Shown here in pieces: positions 33,332 through 41,103 of a stretch of 64,000 nt of DNA. The stretch covers positions 3,324-67,323 of the forward strand of contig JAXLXO010000034.1 of NCBI GenBank assembly GCA_046327915.1. Reading direction: 5' to 3'. Position numbers and translations under genes: made by a program. Under the pieces are notes generated by a model that worked only from the letters and a program-made list of their open reading frames with translations, had not been told where the DNA came from and did not search any database. The stretch's first letter is position 1. Each line of letters begins with the position of its first letter. This DNA is from VGTK01 sp046327915. GTDB taxonomy: Bacteria; Desulfobacterota; Binatia; UBA12015.

Positions 33332-33616
33332 TCAGGCTGCGACCGCCCGCGCGCGCTTCAGCTCGCGCCGCGCGACGTCTTCTTCCTCTTCCCGGTTCGC
33401 CTCGAGCAGCGCACGCAACGTCTGCTCCAGCGCCGTGAGCTCCGCGTTCACGGTGATCAGCGACTCGACGAGCCCCATCCACGTCGTCCCCTCGGGGGCT
33501 CCCTCGCTCGCGTCCTCACACAGCGCAACGCAGCGCCGGGTGATGTCGAGAACGCCCTCGGAGGCACCCTCCAGGTGGGTCGCGAGGTCGATGAAGGTGT
33601 GGCGGTCGATGATCAC
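33332..33616 (-). CDS. Small helical protein under a sigma-54-type promoter
   Basis: A 94-aa acidic, mostly helical cytoplasmic protein with a likely coiled coil (LVESLITVNAELTALEQTLRALLEANREEEE). GTG 33616 is chosen because GGAGG lies 7 bases upstream; the open frame upstream of it has no such site. A consensus sigma-54 promoter lies about 50 bases upstream of the start, which supports it as a real, regulated gene. I do not recognise the family. Length and helix content resemble small regulators or assembly chaperones. It may be a target of the NtrC-type regulator 1 kb away. Confidence 0.6.
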   Translation of the reverse strand: MIIDRHTFIDLATHLEGASEGVLDITRRCVALCEDASEGAPEGTTWMGLVESLITVNAELTALEQTLRALLEANREEEEDVARRELKRARAVAA

Positions 33617-33665
33617 AGAGGTGCCTCCGGGGTGGGAACGTGAACGAGTTGTTTCGCCCTCCACG

Positions 33666-33680
33666 GCAAGTTCAATGCCA
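33666..33680 (-). promoter_or_regulatory. Sigma-54 (-24/-12) promoter of the 94-aa gene
   Basis: On the minus strand TGGCAT-TGAAC-TTGC has 10 bases between GG and GC, an excellent -24/-12 match. The predicted start near 33654 leaves a 38-base leader that contains the GGAGG site of the gene. Confidence 0.6.
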
Positions 33681-33889
33681 CGACTTGGCCGTTCTGGCGC
33701 GGTTTTTCAGCCCAAAAGACGGCGCCGGACGTTGCATCCCGGCGAGGGCAGCGCACGGTCGTGCGCGCACGCTCGATTTTCGCGCCCGCAGAGGATGCAG
33801 CGGCGCGCATGGCGCGTGCCTTTTTCGCTGGCACGGCCACCGCGGCACGCGCCGTCGCGGAATCCGGCGTCCCCCCCAGGGGGAACGCG

Positions 33890-34999
33890 TCACGCGCCGA
33901 CTGCGCGGCTCGCGTGTCGTCCGCCGAGGTCGCGCTCGAGGGCCGCGACCTGACGCGCGAGCTCGGGATCCGCGTCGAGCCGCTTCTTCAGGCTCGCGAA
34001 CGCGTGCGCCGCGACGCTGTGATCGCGGCAGCCGAGCTCGGACGCGACGTCGCGCAGCGGCATCCCCGTCTGACGCCGTGCGACGTAGATCGCGACCTGG
34101 CGCGCGAGCACCGTCGCGCGATCGCGGCGCGCCGCTTGACGGATCTGGCGGCGCGGCACGCCGAACTCGCGCGACACCGCGTCGAGCACCGCGTCGAGGG
34201 TCGGTGGCGGTGCGGTGCGGCGCCACGCCTCGAGCGCGCGCTCCGCCACCGCGAGCGAGACCGGCACGCGCAGCGTCGTCGCGAACGCGAGGACGCGGTA
34301 GAGCGCGCCCTCGAGCGCGCGCACGCTCGCCGGGGCGACCTCGGCGATGAACGCCGCCACGTCGCTCGCGAGCGTGCTGCCGATGAACGCGGCCTTCGCG
34401 AGCAGGATCTCGCGGCGCAGCCTCGCGTCCGGCGGCGCGATCTCGGCGACGTGGAACGGTGCGGCGCCGTCGTCGCCGGCGGCGAAGCTCAGCTCGGGCG
34501 TCTCGCTCGGCGGCAGGTCGCAGGTCAGCACGAGACGTCGGCCGAACGCGCGCAGCCGGTCGACCGCGCGCTGCAGCCCGCCACGGACGCGGTCGGTGCC
34601 GACGAGAAACTGCACGTCGTCGACGACCAGCAGTCCCGCGCCGCGCAGCGCCTCGTCCGCGGCCGCGGCGCTCTCGCCACCTTCGGCCCACGCCGCCGCG
34701 AGACGCGCGGCGGACACGACGAGAACGGTGTCGTCGCCGTGCCGCGCGCGCTCCGCGTGCGCGACGGCCATCGCCAGGTGCGTCTTCCCGACGCCCACGC
34801 CGCCGTGCAGATAGAGCGCGGCGCGCGAGCGATCGCTCGCCGCCGCGACACGGCGCGCGAGCTCGTACGCGCGCTGGTTGCTCTCACCGACGACGAAGCG
34901 CGCGAACGTGTAGTCCGCACGCAGCACGCTGCCGAACGTCGATGGCTCCTCTTCGATTCCGCCGGATTCCGATCCGTCGATTCCATCGCGTCCGCGCAT
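33890..34999 (-). CDS. DnaA-like AAA+ protein lacking domains I and II
   Basis: A 369-aa DnaA homologue. ATG 34999 has AGGAGG 8 bases upstream. Only about 28 residues precede YTFARFVVGESNQRAY, which is the start of DnaA domain III, so the oligomerisation/DnaB-loading domain I and the linker are missing (DnaA is normally about 450 aa). Walker A is GGVGVGKT (66-73), Walker B VVDDVQF, sensor I LVLTCDLPP, and the box VII region ASVRALEGALYRV. Domain IV has a DnaA-type helix-turn-helix with GCRDHSVAAHA in place of the usual RDHTTVLHA. No dnaN, recF or rnpA neighbours are present. It is more likely a paralogue (regulator or plasmid-like initiator) than the chromosomal dnaA, but this cannot be settled here. 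Confidence 0.8.
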   Translation of the reverse strand: MRGRDGIDGSESGGIEEEPSTFGSVLRADYTFARFVVGESNQRAYELARRVAAASDRSRAALYLHGGVGVGKTHLAMAVAHAERARHGDDTVLVVSAARLAAAWAEGGESAAAADEALRGAGLLVVDDVQFLVGTDRVRGGLQRAVDRLRAFGRRLVLTCDLPPSETPELSFAAGDDGAAPFHVAEIAPPDARLRREILLAKAAFIGSTLASDVAAFIAEVAPASVRALEGALYRVLAFATTLRVPVSLAVAERALEAWRRTAPPPTLDAVLDAVSREFGVPRRQIRQAARRDRATVLARQVAIYVARRQTGMPLRDVASELGCRDHSVAAHAFASLKKRLDADPELARQVAALERDLGGRHASRAVGA

Positions 35000-35350
35000 C
35001 GTCCGCACCTCCTGCGACGCCGCCCCGCGACCACACCACCACCGACTCCCCCTGGCTCGCTCCCCGAGAGGGCGCCGATGTAATCCAATCGTCACCGACA
35101 TGCAACGACCAGGTCGCGTTTTTCGCGCGCGCGTGGTGTGATTGACGCACGTTGCCGAGTGCGGACGCGCGCTTGCACGCCGACCCGTGTCGACGATCAC
35201 ACGCGCGCGAAGCATCGGCGACGACGTTCGTCGTGCGACAGCGCGCAACGAACGCGCGCGACGACGTTCGATCGTCGCGCGCGCGCGACGATCGCTTCGC
35301 GAGCACGTCACGCGCGTTGCGGCGCCGCGCGAAGATCGGGCGCGCGGTGT
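35000..35350. other. Repeat-rich non-coding region upstream of the DnaA-like gene
   Basis: These 351 bases contain no plausible gene. They hold alternating CG tracts (several runs of 8 or more), repeated GATCGTCG/CGACGATC elements (35191, 35270, 35287) and the direct and inverted repeats listed separately. No TTATCCACA-type DnaA box and no AT-rich unwinding segment is visible. It must carry the promoter of the DnaA-like gene. Confidence 0.55.
35218..35294. repeat. Direct repeats and a 26-bp perfect palindrome
   Basis: The 13-base element gcgacgacgttcg occurs at 35218-35230 and again at 35258-35270, exactly 40 bases apart. The second copy runs into a perfect 26-bp palindrome at 35269-35294, with arms cgatcgtcg and cgacgatcg around a CG-only centre. 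The first copy is followed by gtcgt, giving a short hairpin acgac-gttc-gtcgt. Confidence 0.7.
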
Positions 35351-36814
35351 TCAGGCGCGCGCGCGAATGCGCTCGGCCGCCGCCTTGCCCGAAAGCGCGG
35401 CAGCGGCGACGCCGCTCGCGAGCGTGCTGCCCGCGACGTCGGCACCGGCGAGCAGCAGCCCGCGACAGCCCGGAACGGCGGCGGGAAGCGAAGGCGTCAC
35501 GAAGGGATCCGGCGGGCCCGCGACCGTCACCCAGTGACGCTCCCACTCGAGCCGGTCGAGCAGCGACGGGTAGATCTCGCGCACCAGCGTGCGCAGCAGC
35601 ACGAGCTGCCGTCCGACCTCGAGCGCGTCGGTCGTCGTCCCGTCCGGCAGCGCGAGCTGCGCGATCAGGAGCGCTCCGCCCGGCGGTGCGACGCGCGGGG
35701 CCACGACGCTCGGCCAGAACAGCGTTGCCGGCGTCGCGAGCGTGCCCGGACTCGCGGCATCGGCCGGCGGCACGAGGCGAACCAGCGGCGCCACCGCAGC
35801 GTCCGAGCCGTCACGCAGCGCCGGCATCTCGCGCAGCGCCCACGCGACACCGAGCCCGCTCCAGCCAGCGGATGGCGGAGCGGCGGCGTCGAGCGACGCG
35901 CTCACCTCGCGCGGCAGCACGGCCGCGAGCTGCGCCCGCGGTACGGCGAGCACGCAGTGATCGGCCAGCACCTCGTCGGCGAAGCCCTGCTCCTCGCGCC
36001 GCACGTCGAGCCGCGCGAAGCGGCCGCGGTCGAGCGCGATGCCGGTGGCGCGTGTGCCGAGGCGGAGATCCGCGCCGCCGTCGATGCACACGTCGACCAG
36101 CGCCTGCACCACGCCGCGGGTGCCTGCGACCGGACCGTCGCCGCCGCCATGATGCCGGGTGCCTTCGGCGCCGCGAGCCAGCGTGCGTGCTGGGCGAGGA
36201 ACGCGACCGACGCGCGCTCGGGTGCGAGCGCGCCGAGCAGCGCCGCGCTGCACGGTTTCAGTGCCGCCGCCGCGGGCGGCTCGACGCGCGCGCGCGCGCG
36301 AACTCGCCGAGCGTCGTCGCGCGCCACGCGTCGAGCTGCTCCGCGCTCGCAGTGTTGAATTCCTGATACACCTCGCCGAGGCTCGCGAAGATCCGCGGCG
36401 GCACGCCGTAGAGCGCGCGGATCGCCTCGAGCATCGACGGCGACGTGGCACCACCCGGCACCGGGATCTTCACAGGGTCGAAGGCGCTGCCGCCCTCGCG
36501 CGCGACCACGAGCCGCAGAGCGTCGCGTGCGTGGCATTGCCGACGCTGACCTCGTCGGCGCCGATCGCCGACAGCACGTCGGGAATTCCGATCGCGTCCC
36601 AGAACAGCGGCCCCGTGTCGACCGCCCAGCCCTGGTGCGCGATCGTCTGAAGCTGCCCGCCCGGACGCTTGCCGGCCTCGACCACGAGCGTGCGCGCGCC
36701 GGCGCGGGCGAGCGCGGCGGCGCAGACGAGACCGGCGACGCCGGCGCCCACGACGACGACGTCGTAGCGCTCGGGCCCGCCGCGGCGCTGCAGCAGCTCG
36801 ACGGGCAGCGTCAT
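35351..36814 (-). pseudogene. FAD-dependent amine oxidase/desaturase-like gene broken by three frameshifts
   Basis: The gene reads in four segments. From ATG 36814 the N-terminus has the FAD fingerprint VVVGAGVAGL and continues to NATHATL. Near 36518 the frame shifts to RLVVAREGGSAFDPV..EFARARA. In a (CG)8 tract at 36285-36300 it shifts to RVEPPAAAALKP..GIMAA. Near 36150 it shifts to GGDGPVAGTRGVVQALVD, which runs to the stop at 35351. Joined, these give a 480-aa or so NAD(P)/FAD-dependent oxidoreductase with a C-terminal FAD motif (GLLLAGADVAGSTLASGV). Loss of one CG unit would heal the second break, and insertion of one base could heal each of the others. Sequencing error and true decay are both possible. 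It follows the matrixin gene by 18 bases. Confidence 0.8.
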
Positions 36815-36832
36815 CGCGGGTGTCCCCGATCG

Positions 36833-37789
36833 TCAATGAAAGAACGTGCCATAACCCGTGCTCGGCGTGCCGCCGAAGGCCGACCGGAAGCCGCCCACGT
36901 TGCCGGGCACGACCGGACCATCCAGCGGCTCGGCATAGACGACGTACACGTCGGGTGCGAGGCCCTCGATCCGGTACGTTCCGTCGGGCGCGCTGTAGGT
37001 CTGTGCGACCACCGGTCCGTTCACGCGCGCGGCGACGACCTGTGCCAGGTAGACCGACGCGCCGGCGACGCTGATGCGCCCCGCGAGAGCGCCGGTGCCG
37101 GCCAGAAAGCCGTCCTCGGGATAGAGCAGCGACGCCCCGATCCGGTCGTCCTCGGACGGAGTGCGCTGCTGGCCTTCGCCGCGATCGGTGAACGGGACCA
37201 TGGTCGCCCGCGCGAGCCCGCTGTGCTCGAGGCCGAGGAAGTGTCCCGCCTCGTGCGTCGCGACCGACTCGAGGTCGTAGCTGCCGGCATCGACCGTCCC
37301 GGACGTGCTGAACGCGACGTCGCGCGAGAACACGATGTCGACGTCGACGAGGTTGCCGCTCGCGTCGCTGGTGAGGAACGTCGCCGCCAGCACGCCGCTG
37401 CCGAGCGACTCGGTGGTGTTCAGCGTGACGAGGTTCACGCGGTCGTTCGCGTTCCGGTTGCGCGCGTTGCTGGTGCCGTCGAAGGCGAAGCGGATCGCGC
37501 TCGTGGAGAGATCCTCCCAGTGCCCGAACGCGCTCGCGATCACGTCGAGCGCGCCGCGGTCGCCGGTGACGTTGCCGCCGATGCCGGCGGAGATGCGCCA
37601 CGGCACGCGCGCGTCGGGCAGCGCGCCCTGGTTCCAGCGTCGCGGCACGCCCTGCGACGACGGCACGTAGAGAAACGCGTACGCCTCCGCGCTCCGCGCG
37701 CGCGCCAGGAGATCGGTGCAGAGCGCGATCGCGAGCACCAGCAGCGACGCCGCGCGGCGCCGTGCCCCGCCTCGTGTGCGCGCGCTCAC
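36833..37789 (-). CDS. Secreted matrixin-type zinc metalloprotease
   Basis: A 318-aa exported protease. After a signal peptide (about 1-36, cut after SAEA) comes a matrixin catalytic domain with HEAGHFLGLEH (His179, Glu180, His183, His189) and the Met-turn at Met197 (ATMVPF). The C-terminal 90 residues form a carboxypeptidase-regulatory/transthyretin-like domain (GTGALAGRISVAGA, YSAPDGTYRIEGLAPDVYVVYAEP). No pro-domain Cys switch is seen. GTG 37789 overlaps the upstream stop (GTGA), so it is coupled to two other exported proteins, which may be its substrates, inhibitors or partners (inference). Confidence 0.88.
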   Translation of the reverse strand: MSARTRGGARRRAASLLVLAIALCTDLLARARSAEAYAFLYVPSSQGVPRRWNQGALPDARVPWRISAGIGGNVTGDRGALDVIASAFGHWEDLSTSAIRFAFDGTSNARNRNANDRVNLVTLNTTESLGSGVLAATFLTSDASGNLVDVDIVFSRDVAFSTSGTVDAGSYDLESVATHEAGHFLGLEHSGLARATMVPFTDRGEGQQRTPSEDDRIGASLLYPEDGFLAGTGALAGRISVAGASVYLAQVVAARVNGPVVAQTYSAPDGTYRIEGLAPDVYVVYAEPLDGPVVPGNVGGFRSAFGGTPSTGYGTFFH

Positions 37790-38376
37790 CGCGGCGTCGC
37801 TCCCGCCGCGATCGCGCGCACGTGGTCGAGCAGCTCGCCGACCGGGTGCACCCCGCCGTCGGCGAACACGCCGCCGAGCGTGCTCGACGTCCGCACCGCG
37901 GCGCCGGTCCCGGGCAGCGTGACGACCGGCATGTAGCCCAGCGCGAGCCCGACCACGCCGTTCGTGCCGTCGTCGCGCGGCTCGAGGAAGAGCACGACGT
38001 CGTCGCCCGCCTCCGAGAGCGGCGCGCCCGGCACGACGAGCTCGGTGTCGCCGGAGCGTCCGCCGAGCTGGCGCACGCTCACGACGTCCGGCGCCTCACC
38101 TTTCGCGCGGGCGACGACCGCGAAGCGTGCGACCGACTCGATGCGTCCGTCGGCGGTGCGCGTCACCGTGCGGTCGATGCAGCGCGCACGAACGACGATG
38201 GTCGCGGTCCCGGTCAGCTGCTCGAGCGTCATCGGCACGAGCGTGAGCGCGCGCGCGATCCGAACCGCCGGTGCCAGCACCATGCAGACCGCGAGCAGCG
38301 TCGTCGCGAGCAGCAGCCGCGCGCGTCGCCGCATGCGATCGCGCGCGCGCGCACGGCAAGGCATCGCGTCGGTCAC
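37786..38376 (-). CDS. Exported protein of unknown function coupled to the matrixin
   Basis: A 196-aa protein. GTG 38376 is chosen because GAGG lies 7 bases upstream and it overlaps the upstream stop (GTGA); ATG 38364 or 38334 would shorten it by 4 or 14 residues. The signal peptide (LLLATTLLAVCMVLAPAVRIARA) precedes a beta-rich domain (MTLEQLTGTATIVVRARCIDR, GDDVVLFLEPRDDG, LALGYMPVVT). I do not recognise a named family; the pattern resembles exported proteins often paired with matrixins in Myxococcota-like genomes. It is the middle gene of a three-gene coupled set. Confidence 0.7.
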   Translation of the reverse strand: MTDAMPCRARARDRMRRRARLLLATTLLAVCMVLAPAVRIARALTLVPMTLEQLTGTATIVVRARCIDRTVTRTADGRIESVARFAVVARAKGEAPDVVSVRQLGGRSGDTELVVPGAPLSEAGDDVVLFLEPRDDGTNGVVGLALGYMPVVTLPGTGAAVRTSSTLGGVFADGGVHPVGELLDHVRAIAAGATPR

Positions 38377-38849
38377 GACGTGACCTCGATTCCGCCCGAG
38401 AGCGTCGCGAGCTCGAAGCCGCGGATCGCGACGATCGAGTACAGCCCGGGCGGCGCGTCCGGCGGGACGACGAGGGAGAGCACCGCCGCCGGCTGGGTCG
38501 TTCCCGACCCGCCCGCGGTCTCGCCGTAGCGGATCACGTTCGCCTGGAAGCCGATGCCGAGGACCACGAAGCCAGTGCCGGGCTCCATGCCGGGGCCCAT
38601 CAGGCCGATGGTCGCGGTCTCGCCGCGCGCGACCTCGATGCCCGTCGCACGCAGCACGATCCGACCGTCGGCGTCCGCGCGGCCGATGCCGAGGATGTTG
38701 ACGTTCGCCGACGGCTGCGTCGGCACCGTCACGTCGGCGGCGATGGTCTCCTGCGGCCGCACCACGACCGGGTGGCAGGCGGCGAGGACCGGCAGCAGGG
38801 CGAGGAGCGCCAGCAAGGAGACGACCGGCAACGTCCGCGCACCACGCAC
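38373..38849 (-). CDS. Small lipoprotein, first gene of the matrixin set
   Basis: A 158-aa lipoprotein. GTG 38849 gives a short n-region, a hydrophobic stretch and a lipobox (LLPVLAAC, Cys near 24). The mature part is a beta-rich domain with ADVTVPTQPSANVNILGIG and PPGLYSIVAIRGFELATL, of Ig-like or IPT-like character by eye. No family recognised. It overlaps the next gene by 4 bases. The 64-base gap to the divergent peptidoglycan-binding gene must hold the promoters for both. Confidence 0.65.
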   Translation of the reverse strand: MRGARTLPVVSLLALLALLPVLAACHPVVVRPQETIAADVTVPTQPSANVNILGIGRADADGRIVLRATGIEVARGETATIGLMGPGMEPGTGFVVLGIGFQANVIRYGETAGGSGTTQPAAVLSLVVPPDAPPGLYSIVAIRGFELATLSGGIEVTS

Positions 38850-38913
38850 CGCCCCGGTATACCGGCGACGACCAGCCTTGACCACTCGCGACGACCCGCG
38901 ATACGACCGCGGG

Positions 38914-39294
38914 ATGAGCCACTCGCGCTTCCGCCGCTTCGCCCTCGCGTCCGCCCTGCTGCTCGGCCTCGCCGCTCCCGCGTGCAAGATCCCGACGGAC
39001 CAGGATCGCGCCAAGGCCGCCGAGGAGAGTGCCAAGAAGTCGCTGGTCGCGATCGACCACGCCGCGCTCGAGCAGAAGGTCGACCCCGAGAAGGTCAAGA
39101 AGATCCAGCAGCAGCTGACCGCGGTGAAGGACTACAAGGGCGACGTCAACGGCAAGCTCGACCAGGTGACGGTGAACGCCTACGAGGCCTTCCAGCGCAG
39201 CAACGGCCTCTTCCCGGACGGGATGCTGAACGACAAGACGCTCAAGCTGCTCGAGGAAGCGGCCGCGAAGGCGGGCGCACCGGCGAAGGGCTGA
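38914..39294 (+). CDS. Exported peptidoglycan-binding domain protein
   Basis: A 126-aa exported protein, possibly a lipoprotein (ALLLGLAAPAC). The mature part is helical (AKAAEESAKKSLVAIDHAALEQ) followed by a PG_binding_1-like domain (VKKIQQQLTAVKDYKGDVNG, VNAYEAFQRSNGLFPDGMLNDKTLKLLEE). It probably tethers to peptidoglycan. ATG 38914 has a weak ribosome site. It converges with the uracil-DNA glycosylase gene. Confidence 0.8.
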   Translation: MSHSRFRRFALASALLLGLAAPACKIPTDQDRAKAAEESAKKSLVAIDHAALEQKVDPEKVKKIQQQLTAVKDYKGDVNGKLDQVTVNAYEAFQRSNGLFPDGMLNDKTLKLLEEAAAKAGAPAKG

Positions 39295-39344
39295 TCGGGC
39301 GCGACACGCCCGTCACACGATCGGGCGCGACGCGCCCGTCACAC
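39293..39344. repeat. 26-bp tandem duplication, each unit a hairpin
   Basis: Two 26-base copies (39293-39318 and 39319-39344) differ at one base. Each contains cgggcgcg and cgcgcccg arms (perfect in the second, one mismatch in the first). The duplication spans the end of the uracil-DNA glycosylase gene and the convergent junction, and it could serve as a double terminator. Confidence 0.75.
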
Positions 39345-40035
39345 GAGCGCGCGCGCGTGCGAGCACCGACGACAGCATCGCGCGCGTGAGCCGTCCGGTC
39401 TGCGTGTTCTGACGGCTCGGGTGGTACGAGCCGAGCAGCACGCGGCGCGCGTCGATCGCGATCTCGGCCTCGTGTCCGAAGCGCGGTCGCGGCCGGAACG
39501 CGACGCCCTCCTCCGCGAGCGCCGCGAGCACCGCGTCCCACGCGATCTGTCCGAGCGCGAGCACGACGCGTGCGCGCGTGAGCAACGCGAGCTCGCGCAC
39601 GAGGAACGCCCTGCACGCGGTGATCTCGGCCGGGCTCGGACGGTTGCCGGGCGGCGCGCAGTGCGCCGCCGCGGTGACGTACGCGTCGCGCAGCACGAGA
39701 CCGTCGCCGCGGTGCGCGGACTCTGCGTGGCTCGCGAAGCCCGCCTCGTGCAGCGCGCGATAGAGCCACGCGCCGCTGTCGTCGCCGGTGAACATCCGTC
39801 CGGTCCGGTTCGCACCGTGCGCGGCCGGCGCGAGGCCGACGATGACGAGGCGCGCACGCGGATCGCCGAACGACGGCACCGGACGGCCCCAGTAGTCCTG
39901 CTCGCGGAAGCGCCGCACCTTGACGCGCGCGGTCTCCGCGCAGTGCGCGCGCAGCCGCGGGCAGCGCGCGCACGCGACCACCTCGTCGGCGAGCGCGCGG
40001 ATGCCGGCGACGGCCGGCCCGGGCTTCCGCGGCAT
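39313..40035 (-). CDS. Uracil-DNA glycosylase, family 5 (UdgB-like) with Fe-S cluster
   Basis: A 240-aa DNA repair enzyme. Motif A is GLAPAAHGANRTGRMFTGD (67-85), typical of family 5, which lacks the usual Asp/Asn at the catalytic site. Motif B is HPSRQNTQTGR. Four cysteines fit the 4Fe-4S cluster: Cys22, Cys25, Cys126 and Cys141, spaced C-x2-C and C-x14-C. It removes uracil and other deaminated bases from DNA, which suits a high-GC genome. The last nine residues (VTGASRPIV) are encoded by the tandem duplication and may be non-conserved. It lies 4 bases after the sugar transferase gene. Confidence 0.92.
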   Translation of the reverse strand: MPRKPGPAVAGIRALADEVVACARCPRLRAHCAETARVKVRRFREQDYWGRPVPSFGDPRARLVIVGLAPAAHGANRTGRMFTGDDSGAWLYRALHEAGFASHAESAHRGDGLVLRDAYVTAAAHCAPPGNRPSPAEITACRAFLVRELALLTRARVVLALGQIAWDAVLAALAEEGVAFRPRPRFGHEAEIAIDARRVLLGSYHPSRQNTQTGRLTRAMLSSVLARARARVTGASRPIV

Positions 40036-40039
40036 GCGC

Positions 40040-41089
40040 TCAGACGCCGCGCCGCGCGGCGAGCGTGCGCACCGTCGCGGCGAGAATGCGCAGGTCGAGG
40101 CCGAGCGAGGGGTTGTGGACGTACGCGAGGTCGTGACGCAGCTTGCCCGCTGGCGAGGTGTGGTACTCGCCGCGCACCTGCGCGAGCCCCGTGATCCCGG
40201 GCCTCACGAGCCAGCGCTCGCGGTAGCCCGGGATCTCGCGCGCGAGCACGTCCGCGAACTCGGGACGCTCCGGCCGCGGCCCGACGAGGCTCATCGTTCC
40301 GTTCAGCACGTTCAGCAGCTGCGGGATCTCGTCGACGCGCGTCGCGCGCAGGAGGCGACCGACCGGCGTGACGCGCTCGTCGCCGTCGTGCGCCAGCACC
40401 GGACCCGTCGCCCGCTCGGCGTCGTCGTGCATCGTACGCAGCTTGTAGATCACGAACTCGTGGCCGTCACGGCCGACGCGCCGCTGCCGGAACAGCACCG
40501 GCCCGCGCGACGTGAGCCGCACCGCGAGCGCCGCGGGCAGCAGCAGCAGCGGCAGCGCGATCACCAGCAGCGCCGTCGCGAGCAGGTGGTCGAGGACGTG
40601 CTTGACGCGGAACGACGCGGCCGGCGCGCGCGCGACGTCGATCAGCGGCACGTCGCCCAGGTGTCGCGCGGCGACGCGTCCGATGCGCAGCTCGTACACC
40701 GACGGCACGACGGAAACGCGGATCCGGAACGCGCGCGACGTCGCACGGAGGACCGCATCCAGCAGCCGCCCGCTGCCCGCCTCGCCCGGCACGACGACGA
40801 CCTCGTCGACACGGTGCACGCGCGTGACTCGCGCGAGGTCCGGCAGCGCGCCGAGCCAGCGGATCCGGTCCGCGGCGTGCGGCGACGGACGCGCGGCACG
40901 CGACGCCGCCGCGCGGAGCGCACCGGCGAGCTCGAAGCCGGCGCCGCCGCCCGACGCGATCTGCTCGCGCAGCGCGCGCACGTCGTCCGGCGCGCCGACG
41001 AGCAGCACGCGACGCCGTCGCGCACGCGGCCACCGGAAGCGGACGCGGGCACCGGGGTCGCGCGTGCGGACGTGCGGCAGGGCACGCAC
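40040..41089 (-). CDS. Undecaprenyl-phosphate sugar transferase (WcaJ/PssY-like), short form
   Basis: A 349-aa initiating glycosylphosphotransferase. It attaches the first sugar-1-phosphate to undecaprenyl phosphate at the inner membrane. The C-terminal catalytic domain has one membrane helix (ATALLVIALPLLLLPAALAV), KLRTM, LVGPRPERPEF and RPGITGLAQVRGE. It is preceded by a Rossmann-like domain (RRVLLVGAPDDVRAL). The usual four-helix N-terminal bundle is absent if GTG 41089 is right; the upstream gene stops at 41104 and no earlier start is obvious. Last of the coupled glycan genes. Confidence 0.87.
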   Translation of the reverse strand: MRALPHVRTRDPGARVRFRWPRARRRRVLLVGAPDDVRALREQIASGGGAGFELAGALRAAASRAARPSPHAADRIRWLGALPDLARVTRVHRVDEVVVVPGEAGSGRLLDAVLRATSRAFRIRVSVVPSVYELRIGRVAARHLGDVPLIDVARAPAASFRVKHVLDHLLATALLVIALPLLLLPAALAVRLTSRGPVLFRQRRVGRDGHEFVIYKLRTMHDDAERATGPVLAHDGDERVTPVGRLLRATRVDEIPQLLNVLNGTMSLVGPRPERPEFADVLAREIPGYRERWLVRPGITGLAQVRGEYHTSPAGKLRHDLAYVHNPSLGLDLRILAATVRTLAARRGV

Positions 41090-41103
41090 GTCCGCGCCGA
41101 GCG

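Noticed and set aside
33613..33840. 75-aa basic minus-strand frame (AKKARAMRAAASSAGAKIERAR) that looked histone-like
   Set aside because: It covers the sigma-54 promoter and ribosome site of the 94-aa gene, has no ribosome site of its own and lacks a known fold.
35000..35350. Chromosomal replication origin
   Set aside because: No TTATCCACA-type boxes and no AT-rich unwinding element were seen, and dnaN/rnpA neighbours are missing.
35351..36814. Programmed frameshifting in the FAD oxidoreductase
   Set aside because: Three breaks within 370 bp, without slippery heptamers or stimulatory structures, fit decay or sequencing error better.
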